This document shows, one piece after another, positions 1 to 8,142 of a DNA stretch of 14,506 nucleotides (within the stretch, counting starts at the first letter, position 1; each line of letters starts with the position of its first letter). The position numbers and the translations under genes were made by a program. The notes under the pieces are model-generated. The model had not been told where the DNA came from and did no database searches. It worked only from the letters and a program-made list of their open reading frames with translations. The DNA is from Rhizobium sp. Q54 (GTDB lineage Bacteria > Pseudomonadota > Alphaproteobacteria > Rickettsiales > UBA1997): positions 1-14,506 of the forward strand of contig CAMBFP010000016.1 of the NCBI GenBank assembly GCA_945865745.1, written 5' to 3'.

Positions 1-1551
1 ATCAATCACGCGCAAAGCAACCTTCTTATCATTTGATTTAGCCAAAATCTTCACCGTTGAATTATTTTTCGAATATTTAATGGCATTGGCGACGATGTTA
101 GTAATCGAGTGATCAATCAATTTTGAGTCACCATTAAATTCACGATCAATCTCATCAATGCGGCAAATAATTTTGATATTTTTACCAGTCGCTAAAGTGG
201 AATTTTTTTCAATAATTTCATTAACAAGATTCTTAAAATTAAAAGGGCTCCGCTCGAGCTTTATTGCACTTTCTCCACTCTCAATTTTCGCTAAATTCAA
301 AACGCTACTGATTAATCCATTCATACGCTGAACACCGCTTTTAATGCGCTCCAAAGATTTATTTAGTGACTCATCGATGATATTGTGATTTTTAACTTTG
401 CGCCCAACCAACTCGCGCGTGCTGTCAATTATTTGTAGCGGCGTTTTGAATTCATGAGACACCAAAGCAACAAACTCATTCTGCATCTTGCGCATCTCTT
501 GTTCATGCTTGAGTGCTTCTCGTAACTGAATCGTTTTTTCAATCATGGCCTGATTACTGATCATCACGCGATCAATTGAATCAGAGCGATCTAGTGCAAT
601 TGAAAATTGATCAGAAATAGTTTCGATTAACTCAATTTCATCTTCGAGCCAAATGCGAGGACTAGATTGAAGGATGTAAATTCCACCATTAATCTTGCCG
701 TTAAAAGTTGTGGTCACTGCAACTTGTGAGCGAATTGAAAACTCACGCCATATTTCTTCAATCGGTAAAAAATTATGATCAACAGCGACATCTTCGACCA
801 CTGTAACTGAAGATTTTTTTACCTTATTTCCAAATCTTTTATAAAATTGATTTTGGAAATTTGCATATCGCTCTAAAGCCTTTCTATCAATAGCCGGCTT
901 GTTTGAATTTTCTCTGTGCTCAGCTGCAAAATTAATTACGCCATTTCGGTAATCGTGAATCACGCATCTATTTACCTTCAGATGCTCGGTTAGAATCTCG
1001 GCAATATTTTGTGCAATTTCTGTGATCGGAAAATCAGAAATAATAAAATTTGCCACCTCGCGCAATAATTTCTCAGAAAGCAATCTGCGCTGCAAATTTC
1101 TGAGCAAAGCTTCGTTTGAATTAGTCTCAATTCGATTGGGAATTTGAACTCTTTCGAAAGTAAAAATGGAATATTGACGATCATTTAAATCACCAAAACT
1201 ACTTGGCACAAAATCAATCTTAAGTCTTTGCTTACTTGGGTTCGGCTTGCGATTGGAGATATTAACAATCACTGAAGATTGATGGCGATCTTTAACGGCT
1301 TTAATCAAGCGAACATATTCGATATTATCCTCAGAAGAATAATCGAGATTAAAATCATCAAAAAGAAAATCATAACCTTTGCCAATCAGATTATTCGCAC
1401 TAACCGCAAAAATTTCATAAAATTTCTGATTAGCGTAAAGCACAGAGAGGTGGTTAGGATTTTTATTTCCAGCCTCGCACAAAATTGCCGCCTCTAGCTT
1501 CTCATCCAAAGTTGTTTTTAAAAATTGTACAGAATCTTGTTCGAAATTCAT
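1..1551 (-). CDS. Soluble PAS-GAF sensor histidine kinase (3'-partial)
   Basis: A cytosolic two-component sensor kinase that would autophosphorylate on a histidine and pass phosphate to a response regulator not seen here. The frame is open for 517 codons from an ATG at 1551 to the left edge. In order: a PAS-like domain (about residues 18-135, including LYANQKFYEIF and IGKGYDFLF), a GAF-like domain (about 160-320), a short helical linker, the HisKA H-box SHEFKTPL with phospho-acceptor His366, and the start of the ATPase domain with the N-box IVANAIKYS (about 485-493). The window cuts it at RVID, just where the G1 box should begin. I see no membrane segments, so it probably senses an internal signal. 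Its ATG overlaps the topA stop codon as ATGA, implying translational coupling. The ligand and partner are unknown. Confidence 0.9.
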   Translation of the reverse strand, partial: MNFEQDSVQFLKTTLDEKLEAAILCEAGNKNPNHLSVLYANQKFYEIFAVSANNLIGKGYDFLFDDFNLDYSSEDNIEYVRLIKAVKDRHQSSVIVNISNRKPNPSKQRLKIDFVPSSFGDLNDRQYSIFTFERVQIPNRIETNSNEALLRNLQRRLLSEKLLREVANFIISDFPITEIAQNIAEILTEHLKVNRCVIHDYRNGVINFAAEHRENSNKPAIDRKALERYANFQNQFYKRFGNKVKKSSVTVVEDVAVDHNFLPIEEIWREFSIRSQVAVTTTFNGKINGGIYILQSSPRIWLEDEIELIETISDQFSIALDRSDSIDRVMISNQAMIEKTIQLREALKHEQEMRKMQNEFVALVSHEFKTPLQIIDSTRELVGRKVKNHNIIDESLNKSLERIKSGVQRMNGLISSVLNLAKIESGESAIKLERSPFNFKNLVNEIIEKNSTLATGKNIKIICRIDEIDREFNGDSKLIDHSITNIVANAIKYSKNNSTVKILAKSNDKKVALRVID

Positions 1552-4010
1552 TTTTTCTTTCGGCTAAATCTTGTTCTTCCGGTAGTTTTTTTCTGAGCCG
1601 CTTGAACGATTAAATCAACCGCGCGATTCAAACCAATTTCTAAAATATTATCCTCTTTGACCGAAGTGAATTTTTTGTCGTGCAATAAATAAGGGCCGAA
1701 TGGACCAATATTAGCGACGATTTTTTCTCCAGTTTCTGGATGAATTCCAACTTCACGCGGCAAAGTTAGCAAGTCTGTAGCCGTATTTAAATCAATCGTG
1801 TTTGGATCAAGATTTTTTGGAATCGAAATACGTTTTGGTTTTTTTACTTTTGGTTTTTTTGCTGGTTTTTTTGCTACCTTCTCCTTCTTGGTTGATTTCT
1901 TTACCGGTTTTTCTTCGGCTTTTACTTCAGCTGCAAGCTCGCTTCCCGCCAATTCCAAGTAAGGGCCGTAAGGTCCTAATTTTACCATTACTTCGTAACC
2001 AGTTTTTGGATCTACACCTAAACTTCTAGGCTCAAATTTTGGCTTTTTAGTTTCTCCATCCTCACCCACAACATCAGCATCCTTGTCGAAAAGCTGCATC
2101 GTATATTTGCATTCTGGATAGCCTGAACAGCCAATAAATGCACCAAATTTACTGAGACGTAAACTAAGTTTTCCGGTGCCGCAAGTCGGGCAAGAATCTT
2201 TTAAATTTCCCGCTTCGTCACGACCTAAAATATGTGTGCCAACTTTTTGATTTAAAACTTCTAGCACTTCACCAAATGGCTTATCCATTACCGAAGAAGT
2301 GTTGCCGTGAAAATCTTTCCAGAATTTTTTAAGGAAATTTTTCCAATCCATTTTGCCGTTAGAAATAATATCTAACTCATCTTCCAAGCCAGCAGTGTAG
2401 CCGAACTCGACATATTTTGAGAAAAATTCTTTGAGGAAAGTTGTGACAATTCTGCCGCGCTCTTCCGGAAAAAATCTGCGCTTATCCAACTTAACGTAAC
2501 CGCGATCTTGCAGCACAGAAATAATCGCCGCGTAAGTTGAAGGACGACCAATTCCCAGCTCTTCTAATTTTTTAACCAAGCTCGCTTCAGAATAACGCGG
2601 AAGAGGCTCGGTAAAATGTTGTTGCGGTTTTACTTCGAGCAAATCCAAAGATTCTTTTTCTTTGAGATCAGGTAGCGCCTGTTTTCCATCATCATCTTCA
2701 CTTTCGCCTTCATCGCGATCTTCGTGATAAACTCGGTGAAAACCATCGAAACGAATTGTTGAGCCAGTAGCGCGAGCTTTGGCGTAAATAGGTGCTGTGG
2801 CGATCTCTACAACCACCTGATCAAAAATCACGTCAGCCATTTGCGACGCTAAAGTTCTTTTCCAAACCAAATCGTAGAGTGCGAATTGGCCTTCATCTAA
2901 ATATTTTTTTACCTTGTCTGGCGTCAAAGAAAAATCAGTCGGACGAATTGCTTCATGAGCTTCCTGAGCATTTTTTACTTTGCTCTTAAATACATTCGCC
3001 GTCTCTGGCAGATAATTTTTTCCGTAAAGTTTGTTAATAGTTTCGCGCAGTTCAGTAACCGCTTCTGGAGTGATCGAAACTGAGTCAGTTCTCATGTAAG
3101 TGATCAAACCTTGTGAGGTGCCATCAATCTCTGCTCCTTCATAAAGTTTTTGCGCCGTCATCATCGTACGACTTGCGCCAAATCCTAACTTACGAGCCGC
3201 TTCTTGTTGCAAAGAAGAAGTAGTGAAGGGCCCTTGCGGACGGCGTTTCGCCTGCTTTTTAGTGATCGATAAAACTTGGTATTTCTTAGAATCTAAAAGT
3301 TTCTTAATGTCACCAGCTTGCTTCTCATTTACGACGGTAAATTTTTCTAACTTCTTGCCTTCAAGTTCAAAAACTGTCGCTTGAAATTGTGTTTTTTTTG
3401 CGGTCTCAAGATCTAATTTAATGTCCCAATATTCTTCGCTTTTAAATGCCTCAATTTCTTCTTCGCGATCACAAATCAGGCGAAGAGCTACAGACTGAAC
3501 ACGTCCTGCTGATTTACTTCCCGGTAACTTTCTCCACAAAACTGGCGAAAGATTAAATCCAACTAAATAGTCCAAAGCGCGGCGGGCTTGCTGAGCATTG
3601 ACCAAATCCATGTCGATCTCACGCGGATTTTTAATCGCTTCTAAAATCGAATTTTTAGTGATGGCGTTGAAAACTACGCGCTCAATCTTCGTTGCCGCTT
3701 TAATCGCTTTCTTTCCCTTTAAAACTTCAAGAACGTGCCATGCGATTGATTCACCTTCTCGATCAGGATCTGGCGCAAGAATCAACTTAGTGCAAAGCTT
3801 CGCGGCATCGACAATTTCTTTGACATGCTTTGATGATCTCGATGAAACCTCATAATTCATGGCAAAATTATTATCCGGATCAACCGAGCCATTCTTACTT
3901 GGCAGATCGCGAACGTGACCGAAGGAGGCTAAAACCTTGTAGTCGCTACCCAAATATTTGCCGATGGTTTTTGCCTTGGCGGGAGATTCAACGATGAGTA
4001 AATTTTTCAT
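1548..4010 (-). CDS. topA: DNA topoisomerase I (type IA)
   Basis: Relaxes negative supercoils by cutting and rejoining one DNA strand through a phosphotyrosine link. The 820-residue protein is slightly shorter than E. coli TopA (865). The Toprim domain opens with LLIVESPAKAKTIGKYLG (Glu8) and carries the metal-binding DPDREGE motif (Asp81, Asp83, Glu85). The active-site motif GLITYMRTDS places the catalytic Tyr at 305. One C4 zinc finger uses Cys607, Cys610, Cys628 and Cys634. It is followed by two Toprim C-terminal repeats, each with a GPYGPYL or GPFGPYL core, separated by a Lys/Pro-rich linker, and a basic tail. A single zinc finger plus such repeats is the arrangement I associate with alphaproteobacterial TopA. 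It lies 17 nt after infA and its stop overlaps the downstream kinase start. Confidence 0.97.
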   Translation of the reverse strand: MKNLLIVESPAKAKTIGKYLGSDYKVLASFGHVRDLPSKNGSVDPDNNFAMNYEVSSRSSKHVKEIVDAAKLCTKLILAPDPDREGESIAWHVLEVLKGKKAIKAATKIERVVFNAITKNSILEAIKNPREIDMDLVNAQQARRALDYLVGFNLSPVLWRKLPGSKSAGRVQSVALRLICDREEEIEAFKSEEYWDIKLDLETAKKTQFQATVFELEGKKLEKFTVVNEKQAGDIKKLLDSKKYQVLSITKKQAKRRPQGPFTTSSLQQEAARKLGFGASRTMMTAQKLYEGAEIDGTSQGLITYMRTDSVSITPEAVTELRETINKLYGKNYLPETANVFKSKVKNAQEAHEAIRPTDFSLTPDKVKKYLDEGQFALYDLVWKRTLASQMADVIFDQVVVEIATAPIYAKARATGSTIRFDGFHRVYHEDRDEGESEDDDGKQALPDLKEKESLDLLEVKPQQHFTEPLPRYSEASLVKKLEELGIGRPSTYAAIISVLQDRGYVKLDKRRFFPEERGRIVTTFLKEFFSKYVEFGYTAGLEDELDIISNGKMDWKNFLKKFWKDFHGNTSSVMDKPFGEVLEVLNQKVGTHILGRDEAGNLKDSCPTCGTGKLSLRLSKFGAFIGCSGYPECKYTMQLFDKDADVVGEDGETKKPKFEPRSLGVDPKTGYEVMVKLGPYGPYLELAGSELAAEVKAEEKPVKKSTKKEKVAKKPAKKPKVKKPKRISIPKNLDPNTIDLNTATDLLTLPREVGIHPETGEKIVANIGPFGPYLLHDKKFTSVKEDNILEIGLNRAVDLIVQAAQKKTTGRTRFSRKKK

Positions 4011-4027
4011 TAAGTAGGTGCTCTAAA

Positions 4028-4246
4028 TTAAACATTTCTGCGAACGATACGGCCTTTGCTTAAGTCGTAAGTGCTAAGCTCAATCTCAACCTTATCACCT
4101 TTCAAAATACGAATTTTATTTTTGCGAATTTTGCCGGAAGCATGAGCAATAATTGAGTGACCATTTTCGAGTTCGACACGAAAAATCGTATTGGGAAATA
4201 CTTCCAAAACGACGCCATTCATGGAAAGGAGATCTTCTTTAGGCAT
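4028..4246 (-). CDS. infA: Translation initiation factor IF-1
   Basis: A small OB-fold protein that binds the 30S A site and helps IF-2 and IF-3 select the initiator tRNA. At 72 residues it has exactly the family length. The typical core is present: an N-terminal MPKEDLLSMNGVVLEVFP, then FRVELENGHSIIAHASGKIRKN, then the GDKVEIELSTYDLSKGRI strand and a basic C-terminus. The start is the only ATG giving full length; no clear Shine-Dalgarno precedes it. It sits between metF (67 nt upstream) and topA (17 nt downstream). The 67-nt gap could hold its own promoter, but I could not identify a convincing one. Confidence 0.97.
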   Translation of the reverse strand: MPKEDLLSMNGVVLEVFPNTIFRVELENGHSIIAHASGKIRKNKIRILKGDKVEIELSTYDLSKGRIVRRNV

Positions 4247-4286
4247 TGAGAAAAGTTAAAATTTAATGGATGAGAGGCCGCGACTT

Positions 4287-4300
4287 AGAATCCAAATTCT
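4287..4300. repeat. Short hairpin in metF-infA gap
   Basis: A 5-bp perfect stem (AGAAT/ATTCT) with loop CCAA lies in the 67-nt space between metF and infA. No T-run follows on the transcribed strand, so it is not a standard intrinsic terminator. It is AT-rich and could be chance. Confidence 0.25.
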
Positions 4301-4313
4301 TGATTTGCAAGTT

Positions 4314-5207
4314 TTAGACTTCTCTAACCCCTAGAACATGACATATCGCCGCTGTAAGATCGGAGCGATTTAAAGTGTAGAAGTGAAAATCATCAACGCC
4401 ACTGTTACGTAGGATCCGACACAGTTCTGTCGCCACAATTCCGGCGACAAGTTGACGATTTTCTTGACGTTCATCGAGGCCAACAAAAAGATTATCCATC
4501 CATTTTGGAATTTTTGCGCCACACATTTTTGCGAAATGTTTTGTCTGCTTAACATTAGTAACCGGCAAAATTCCGGGAATGATGGGAACTTCAATTTTCG
4601 CCTTCCGACATCTTTCAACGAAAGAAAGGTAAGCATCCGCATCAAAAAAGAATTGGGTGATGATGCGTGTTGCACCCGCGTCTACTTTGCGCTTAAGATT
4701 ATCTATGTCCTCTTCAAAACTTTTTGCCTCTGGATGTTTTTCGGGATAACCCGCAACAGAAATTTCAAAATCAGCAATCTTTTTAATACCCGCAACAAGC
4801 TCATTGGCATATTTGTAACCATCAAAACGAAGTTGATAATTTACACTCGAAGCTGGCATATCACCTCGCAAAGCCACGATGTGACGCACGCCGATCTCCC
4901 AATAATTTCGTAAAATTTCGTCAATCTCATCTTTTGAAGCCGCAACGCAAGTAAGGTGCGAAGCTGGCTTCAGACTAGTTTCTTTAATAATCTTCTCGAT
5001 GACTTGGTGAGTGCGTTCACGTGTCGATCCACCCGCGCCGTAAGTTACTGAAACAAAGCTCGGATTAAGATTTTCCATTTTCAAAATCACCTCCCACAGC
5101 TTCATTTCCATCTCTTCCGTTTTTGGCGGAAAAAACTCGAAAGAAACGTTGAGCTTACGATTATTAAGGACGGTGGATTCGAGGTTGTTTGTGTAAGTTT
5201 TTATCAA
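4314..5207 (-). CDS. metF: 5,10-methylenetetrahydrofolate reductase
   Basis: Flavoenzyme that reduces 5,10-methylene-THF to 5-methyl-THF, the methyl donor for methionine synthesis. The 297 residues match the bacterial family. Visible signatures are SFEFFPPKT (Glu24, equivalent to the E. coli catalytic Glu28), SVTYGAGGSTR, SHLTC, ALRGD (Asp116, equivalent to Asp120), AGYPEKHPEA, ITQFFFD (Gln185, equivalent to Gln183) and HFYTLN near the end. The start is a TTG; the next in-frame Met lies after the catalytic Glu and would remove it. The TTG is supported by an AGGTGG Shine-Dalgarno 6 nt upstream, encoded in the last codons of the preceding protease gene. The two genes overlap by 4 nt (TTGA), so translation is probably coupled. 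Confidence 0.96.
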   Translation of the reverse strand: MIKTYTNNLESTVLNNRKLNVSFEFFPPKTEEMEMKLWEVILKMENLNPSFVSVTYGAGGSTRERTHQVIEKIIKETSLKPASHLTCVAASKDEIDEILRNYWEIGVRHIVALRGDMPASSVNYQLRFDGYKYANELVAGIKKIADFEISVAGYPEKHPEAKSFEEDIDNLKRKVDAGATRIITQFFFDADAYLSFVERCRKAKIEVPIIPGILPVTNVKQTKHFAKMCGAKIPKWMDNLFVGLDERQENRQLVAGIVATELCRILRNSGVDDFHFYTLNRSDLTAAICHVLGVREV

Positions 5208-6415
5208 GATCTACCACCTACCACAGTTCCTTTGCTTTCTATTTTGAGGCCTTCTGTTTTGGCACTTTCTATTTTGGGGCTTTCTGTTTTTTGATCTTGC
5301 CTGAGTTGATTACCATTTTCTACCGATAAAGCTATGGATGAGTTAACTTTCAATTCTTCTATTTTAAATGGTTTTTCTCCGATTTTATTGGCAATCTTGC
5401 TAAGATTATCAGCTGTGTAAGGGCCACAGTTGTGACCATCTTTCTGCTGCTCTTTTTTCAGATCGATTACATGAACTCCCTGCTTTTCCATCTCTGTTTT
5501 TAAACCTTTATGTATCTCATTCCCAAAAGGATCGTTGTGAATGAATACCATCTTATCCTCGCTATCCTTAGCCATAACACCTCCGACCCAATGATTGTCA
5601 CCAATTTGAAAAGGCATCAAACAAGTTTTACCCTCATTCGCCGCAACTTTCGCGGATTTGATTCTATCTTTTAAAAGATGAGATAGCTCTTCAGGATCAA
5701 GTTGACCGCCGATTGGAATCGCTCCACATCCCTCAATATTATCCTTATTATTTACGCCATTTATGGCGGCTTCCATTACCTTTTCATCACCATACCACTC
5801 TCTATCTCCGGTTGCATTTATTAACGAATCCAAGACTCCGCTAGACTTGGCTTCACTGATTGCGCTCTCCAGCGGACTAGCAGAACTATTCGATTCTTCC
5901 AAATTATCTTCTTTATCTTTATTGGCGTTGCGAGCCCCAAATTTTATTAATCCTTTTTCAGCAACGTCAAAAAGTTTACTGAAGATATCAGACGTTTCTT
6001 CGCCAAACCGCTTCTTAATATCTCCTAAACCTTTGTTATGATCGCCGTAAGTAGTGAAACTTATAGTAACGGCACCGCCCCTGCTACTCATACTGTAAGG
6101 AATGCCAGCCTCATCAAGAGAGGCTCGAAGTTCTTTTATGAAGTTTTCTTGGAAATCACTACCTGGAGAAGTGCTTTGACCGGCACCTTCTTCTTTTGAT
6201 TCTTGATCTGGAGATTGTTGCGAATCTTTCCCAGCCTCTTCTAACTTAGATTTTATCTCGGCGATTTCTTTCTTTAGATTATCCGCCTCATCACCACCTT
6301 CTAAACCCCTTAACTTATCTTCTAATGAAGATATCTCCTGATTGGATTTGACTTTAGCAACGGCTTTACACGCGGCTTTTACAACCTCAATTAGATTTTC
6401 AGTTGACAGCGGCAT
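5204..6415 (-). CDS. Ulp1/CE-clan-like cysteine protease, candidate effector
   Basis: A 403-residue protein whose C-terminal half resembles Ulp1/C48 (clan CE) proteases, which cleave ubiquitin or SUMO-like proteins or acetylate host proteins. The expected landmarks appear in order: WYGDEKVMEAAIN (Trp207, Asp210, like the Ulp1 W-x-x-D start), CLMPFQIGDNHWVGGV with His275, FIHNDPFG with Asn294/Asp295, and QKDGHNCGPYTADNL. In the last, Gln324 sits exactly six residues before Cys330, as in Ulp1. The N-terminal part (about 26-66) looks like a charged coiled coil, then a Ser/Gln/Glu-rich linker; residues 90-160 are unassigned. I see no classical signal peptide or membrane segment. The C-terminus carries a short Lys/Glu repeat. 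It lies 21 nt after pyrE and overlaps metF, so it is embedded in a housekeeping run. Protease, deubiquitinase, deSUMOylase or acetyltransferase activity cannot be told apart from sequence. Confidence 0.75.
   Translation of the reverse strand: MPLSTENLIEVVKAACKAVAKVKSNQEISSLEDKLRGLEGGDEADNLKKEIAEIKSKLEEAGKDSQQSPDQESKEEGAGQSTSPGSDFQENFIKELRASLDEAGIPYSMSSRGGAVTISFTTYGDHNKGLGDIKKRFGEETSDIFSKLFDVAEKGLIKFGARNANKDKEDNLEESNSSASPLESAISEAKSSGVLDSLINATGDREWYGDEKVMEAAINGVNNKDNIEGCGAIPIGGQLDPEELSHLLKDRIKSAKVAANEGKTCLMPFQIGDNHWVGGVMAKDSEDKMVFIHNDPFGNEIHKGLKTEMEKQGVHVIDLKKEQQKDGHNCGPYTADNLSKIANKIGEKPFKIEELKVNSSIALSVENGNQLRQDQKTESPKIESAKTEGLKIESKGTVVGGRS
5214..5219 (-). promoter_or_regulatory. Shine-Dalgarno for the metF TTG start
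   Basis: On the minus strand AGGTGG precedes the metF TTG by 6 nt. It lies within the Val-Gly-Gly codons at the end of the upstream protease gene. It decides the metF start and is the clearest ribosome-binding site in the window. Confidence 0.6.
5234..5293 (-). repeat. Four 15-bp tandem repeats in protease gene tail
   Basis: Four consecutive 15-bp units of the form gcTTTCTATTTTgag or gcCTTCTGTTTTggc (plus strand) alternate A and G at one position, suggesting duplication of a 30-bp unit. They encode the K-T/I-E-S/G-x pattern at about residues 376-395 of the protease. Length variation between strains would be expected. Confidence 0.7.
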
Positions 6416-6436
6416 ATTTTTTATTTTTAGATTTAA

Positions 6437-7045
6437 TTAAATTGCTTTCAAAAACCTGCTTCCCGGCTTAATCGCGGGGATATTTTTCAACTCTTCCGGC
6501 ACATTATTTTCATCAAAAGTTTTTACATCGACTGACAAAAGTGAAATCACCGGAACGCCCATTTTTGCTTCAAGATTTTTATCATTTGAACGATCAACTA
6601 AAGATGCTTCAGCAATAATTTTCGCGCCGAATTTTCTGATTAAATCGTAAGTTTCGAGTGACGATTTTCCAGTCGTGATCACATCTTCAACAACTAAAAC
6701 GCGCAGCGATGAATCAAGCGTGAAACCGCGTCGCAACTCAAACTGACCATTAACTCTTTCGCAAAAAATCGATGGCAAACCAAGTTGACGAGCAAGTTCG
6801 TAACCAACAACAACTCCTCCCATCGCCGGAGCGACAACGATGTCGGCAAAATTTTCTCCGAGGCGATCAGTAATTTTTTTAGCGAGTTTAGCGCAAAGTT
6901 TTTCCGCTCTTTTTGGCTCCATCAAAACTCGCGCACATTGCATGTAAGTGTCGGAATGAAGACCTGAAGAAAGAATAAAATGACCTTTAAGGATCGCTTC
7001 AGACTTAGAAAATTCCTGCAAAATTTCTTGTTGTTTTAGAGTCAT
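6437..7045 (-). CDS. pyrE: Orotate phosphoribosyltransferase
   Basis: Joins orotate to PRPP to form orotidine 5'-phosphate in de novo pyrimidine synthesis. From ATG 7045 it is 202 residues. Evidence: GHFILSSGLHSDTYMQCARV near the N-terminus, the loop FCERVNGQFELRRGF (94-108), and the PRPP-binding motif VLVVEDVITTGKSS (116-129). APAMGGVVVGYELARQLG (72-89) is the second conserved block. The frame stays open to a TTG at 7072 and an ATG at 7069, but the added nine residues are hydrophobic and unlike the family, while MTLKQQEILQEF aligns with the usual N-terminus. No strong Shine-Dalgarno is seen at any candidate. It heads the minus-strand run and diverges from kdsD. Confidence 0.95.
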   Translation of the reverse strand: MTLKQQEILQEFSKSEAILKGHFILSSGLHSDTYMQCARVLMEPKRAEKLCAKLAKKITDRLGENFADIVVAPAMGGVVVGYELARQLGLPSIFCERVNGQFELRRGFTLDSSLRVLVVEDVITTGKSSLETYDLIRKFGAKIIAEASLVDRSNDKNLEAKMGVPVISLLSVDVKTFDENNVPEELKNIPAIKPGSRFLKAI

Positions 7046-7077
7046 AACAAATTCAAAAATGAAAACCATCAAATCAC

Positions 7078-7165
7078 TTTCTGGATCCTCGCCTTTTTAG
7101 GAATGAAACAACCAGTTAAGTGCCTTACTTTAGAAGCCATCACCGCGAAGGCGAGGACCCAGAAA
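7078..7165. repeat. Imperfect inverted repeat between pyrE and kdsD
   Basis: Two 19-nt arms, 7078-7096 and 7147-7165, are inverted copies matching at 17 of 19 positions (core CTGGATCCTCGCC / GGCGAGGACCCAG). Similarity weakens but continues inward. The right arm, CATCACCGCGAAGGCGAGG, resembles the GC-rich extragenic palindromes scattered through many proteobacterial genomes. Its GC content contrasts with the surrounding AT-rich spacer. It lies where the promoters of both divergent genes should be. Function unknown: mobile REP-like element or regulatory structure. Confidence 0.65.
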
Positions 7166-7176
7166 AATTAACAAAC

Positions 7177-8130
7177 ATGCAAAATAAATACATCTCCTCC
7201 GCAATCGCAACGATTAAAACCGAAATAGATGGCTTAAATTCTTTACTCACTTTCTTCGACGAAAATTTTATTCGCGCAGTTGATCTAATATTGAACTGCC
7301 GAGGAAAAGTTGTGGTCAGTGGCATGGGAAAATCTGGTCACATCGGAGGTAAAATCGCCGCAACTTTCGCCTCAACCGGAACTTCCGCTTTCTTTATTCA
7401 CCCAGGCGAAGCAAGCCATGGCGACCTAGGAATGATCTCGCCAAACGACGTGGTAATCTTACTTTCGAATTCCGGCGAAACCAAAGAACTTCGCGACATC
7501 ATCTACTACTGCAAACGTTTCGAAGTGCCGATCATCGGAATTATTCGTCGCAGAGAATCTGAACTCACCAAAGCTAGCACCGTGCCTTTAGTTTTGCCGG
7601 CGATTCCCGAAGCCAACGGGGTCAACGCTCCAACAACTTCAACCACAATGATGCTCGCAATCGGCGACGCTTTGGCGGTAAGTTTAATTGATGCGCGCGG
7701 CTTTAATTCTGAGCAATTTGGCACCTTTCATCCCGGAGGAAAATTAGGCTCTAACTTCTTGAAGGTGCAAGATTTGATGCGCCTTCACAAAGATATTCCA
7801 CTCGTCGAAAAAGATAAAAAAATGTCAGAAGTTTTACTTGAGATGACTTCCAAACATCTTGGCTGCACTGGCATCACCAACAATTCTGGCAAACTACTTG
7901 GAATCATTACCGACGGCGATTTGCGTCGTCACATCGATCGGGATTTTTTAGATCACAGCGCCGAAGAAATCATGACTAAAGACCCAGTCACCACAACTCC
8001 AACAACACTCGCCGCCGAAGCCATTGCCATAATGAACAAGAAAAACATCACCAGTCTATTTGTTCTTGATGCAGAAAAAATCGTCGGGATCTTGCACCTT
8101 CATGACTGCCTTCGCGCAGGAATAGCCTAA
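7177..8130 (+). CDS. kdsD: Arabinose-5-phosphate isomerase KdsD
   Basis: Interconverts D-ribulose 5-phosphate and D-arabinose 5-phosphate, the first step toward the Kdo sugar of LPS. From ATG 7177 it has 317 residues: a SIS domain (about 40-175) and two CBS domains (about 199-255 and 264-315). SIS signatures are VVSGMGKSGHIGGKIAATFA, HPGEASHGDLGMI, LLSNSGET and FGTFHPGGKLG. Lys52, His81, Glu104, Glu145 and His185 fall where E. coli KdsD has its active-site residues. The frame is open back to a GTG at 7120, but that 19-residue extension reads through the palindromic repeat and is absent from the family, so the ATG is preferred. It leads the plus-strand group and implies a Kdo-containing outer membrane. 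Confidence 0.95.
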   Translation: MQNKYISSAIATIKTEIDGLNSLLTFFDENFIRAVDLILNCRGKVVVSGMGKSGHIGGKIAATFASTGTSAFFIHPGEASHGDLGMISPNDVVILLSNSGETKELRDIIYYCKRFEVPIIGIIRRRESELTKASTVPLVLPAIPEANGVNAPTTSTTMMLAIGDALAVSLIDARGFNSEQFGTFHPGGKLGSNFLKVQDLMRLHKDIPLVEKDKKMSEVLLEMTSKHLGCTGITNNSGKLLGIITDGDLRRHIDRDFLDHSAEEIMTKDPVTTTPTTLAAEAIAIMNKKNITSLFVLDAEKIVGILHLHDCLRAGIA

Positions 8131-8142
8131 ATACTTAAAAAC

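Noticed and set aside
4452..4913. 153-codon plus-strand frame opposite metF
   Set aside because: It is antisense to a certain metF gene and its product has no recognisable features.
7046..7072. Longer pyrE start at TTG 7072 or ATG 7069
   Set aside because: The added MVFIFEFV residues are unlike PyrE N-termini, and MTLKQQEILQEF at 7045 fits the family.
7120..7176. GTG 7120 as the kdsD start
   Set aside because: The 19 extra residues are translated from the palindromic repeat and are absent from KdsD proteins; active-site spacing fits ATG 7177.
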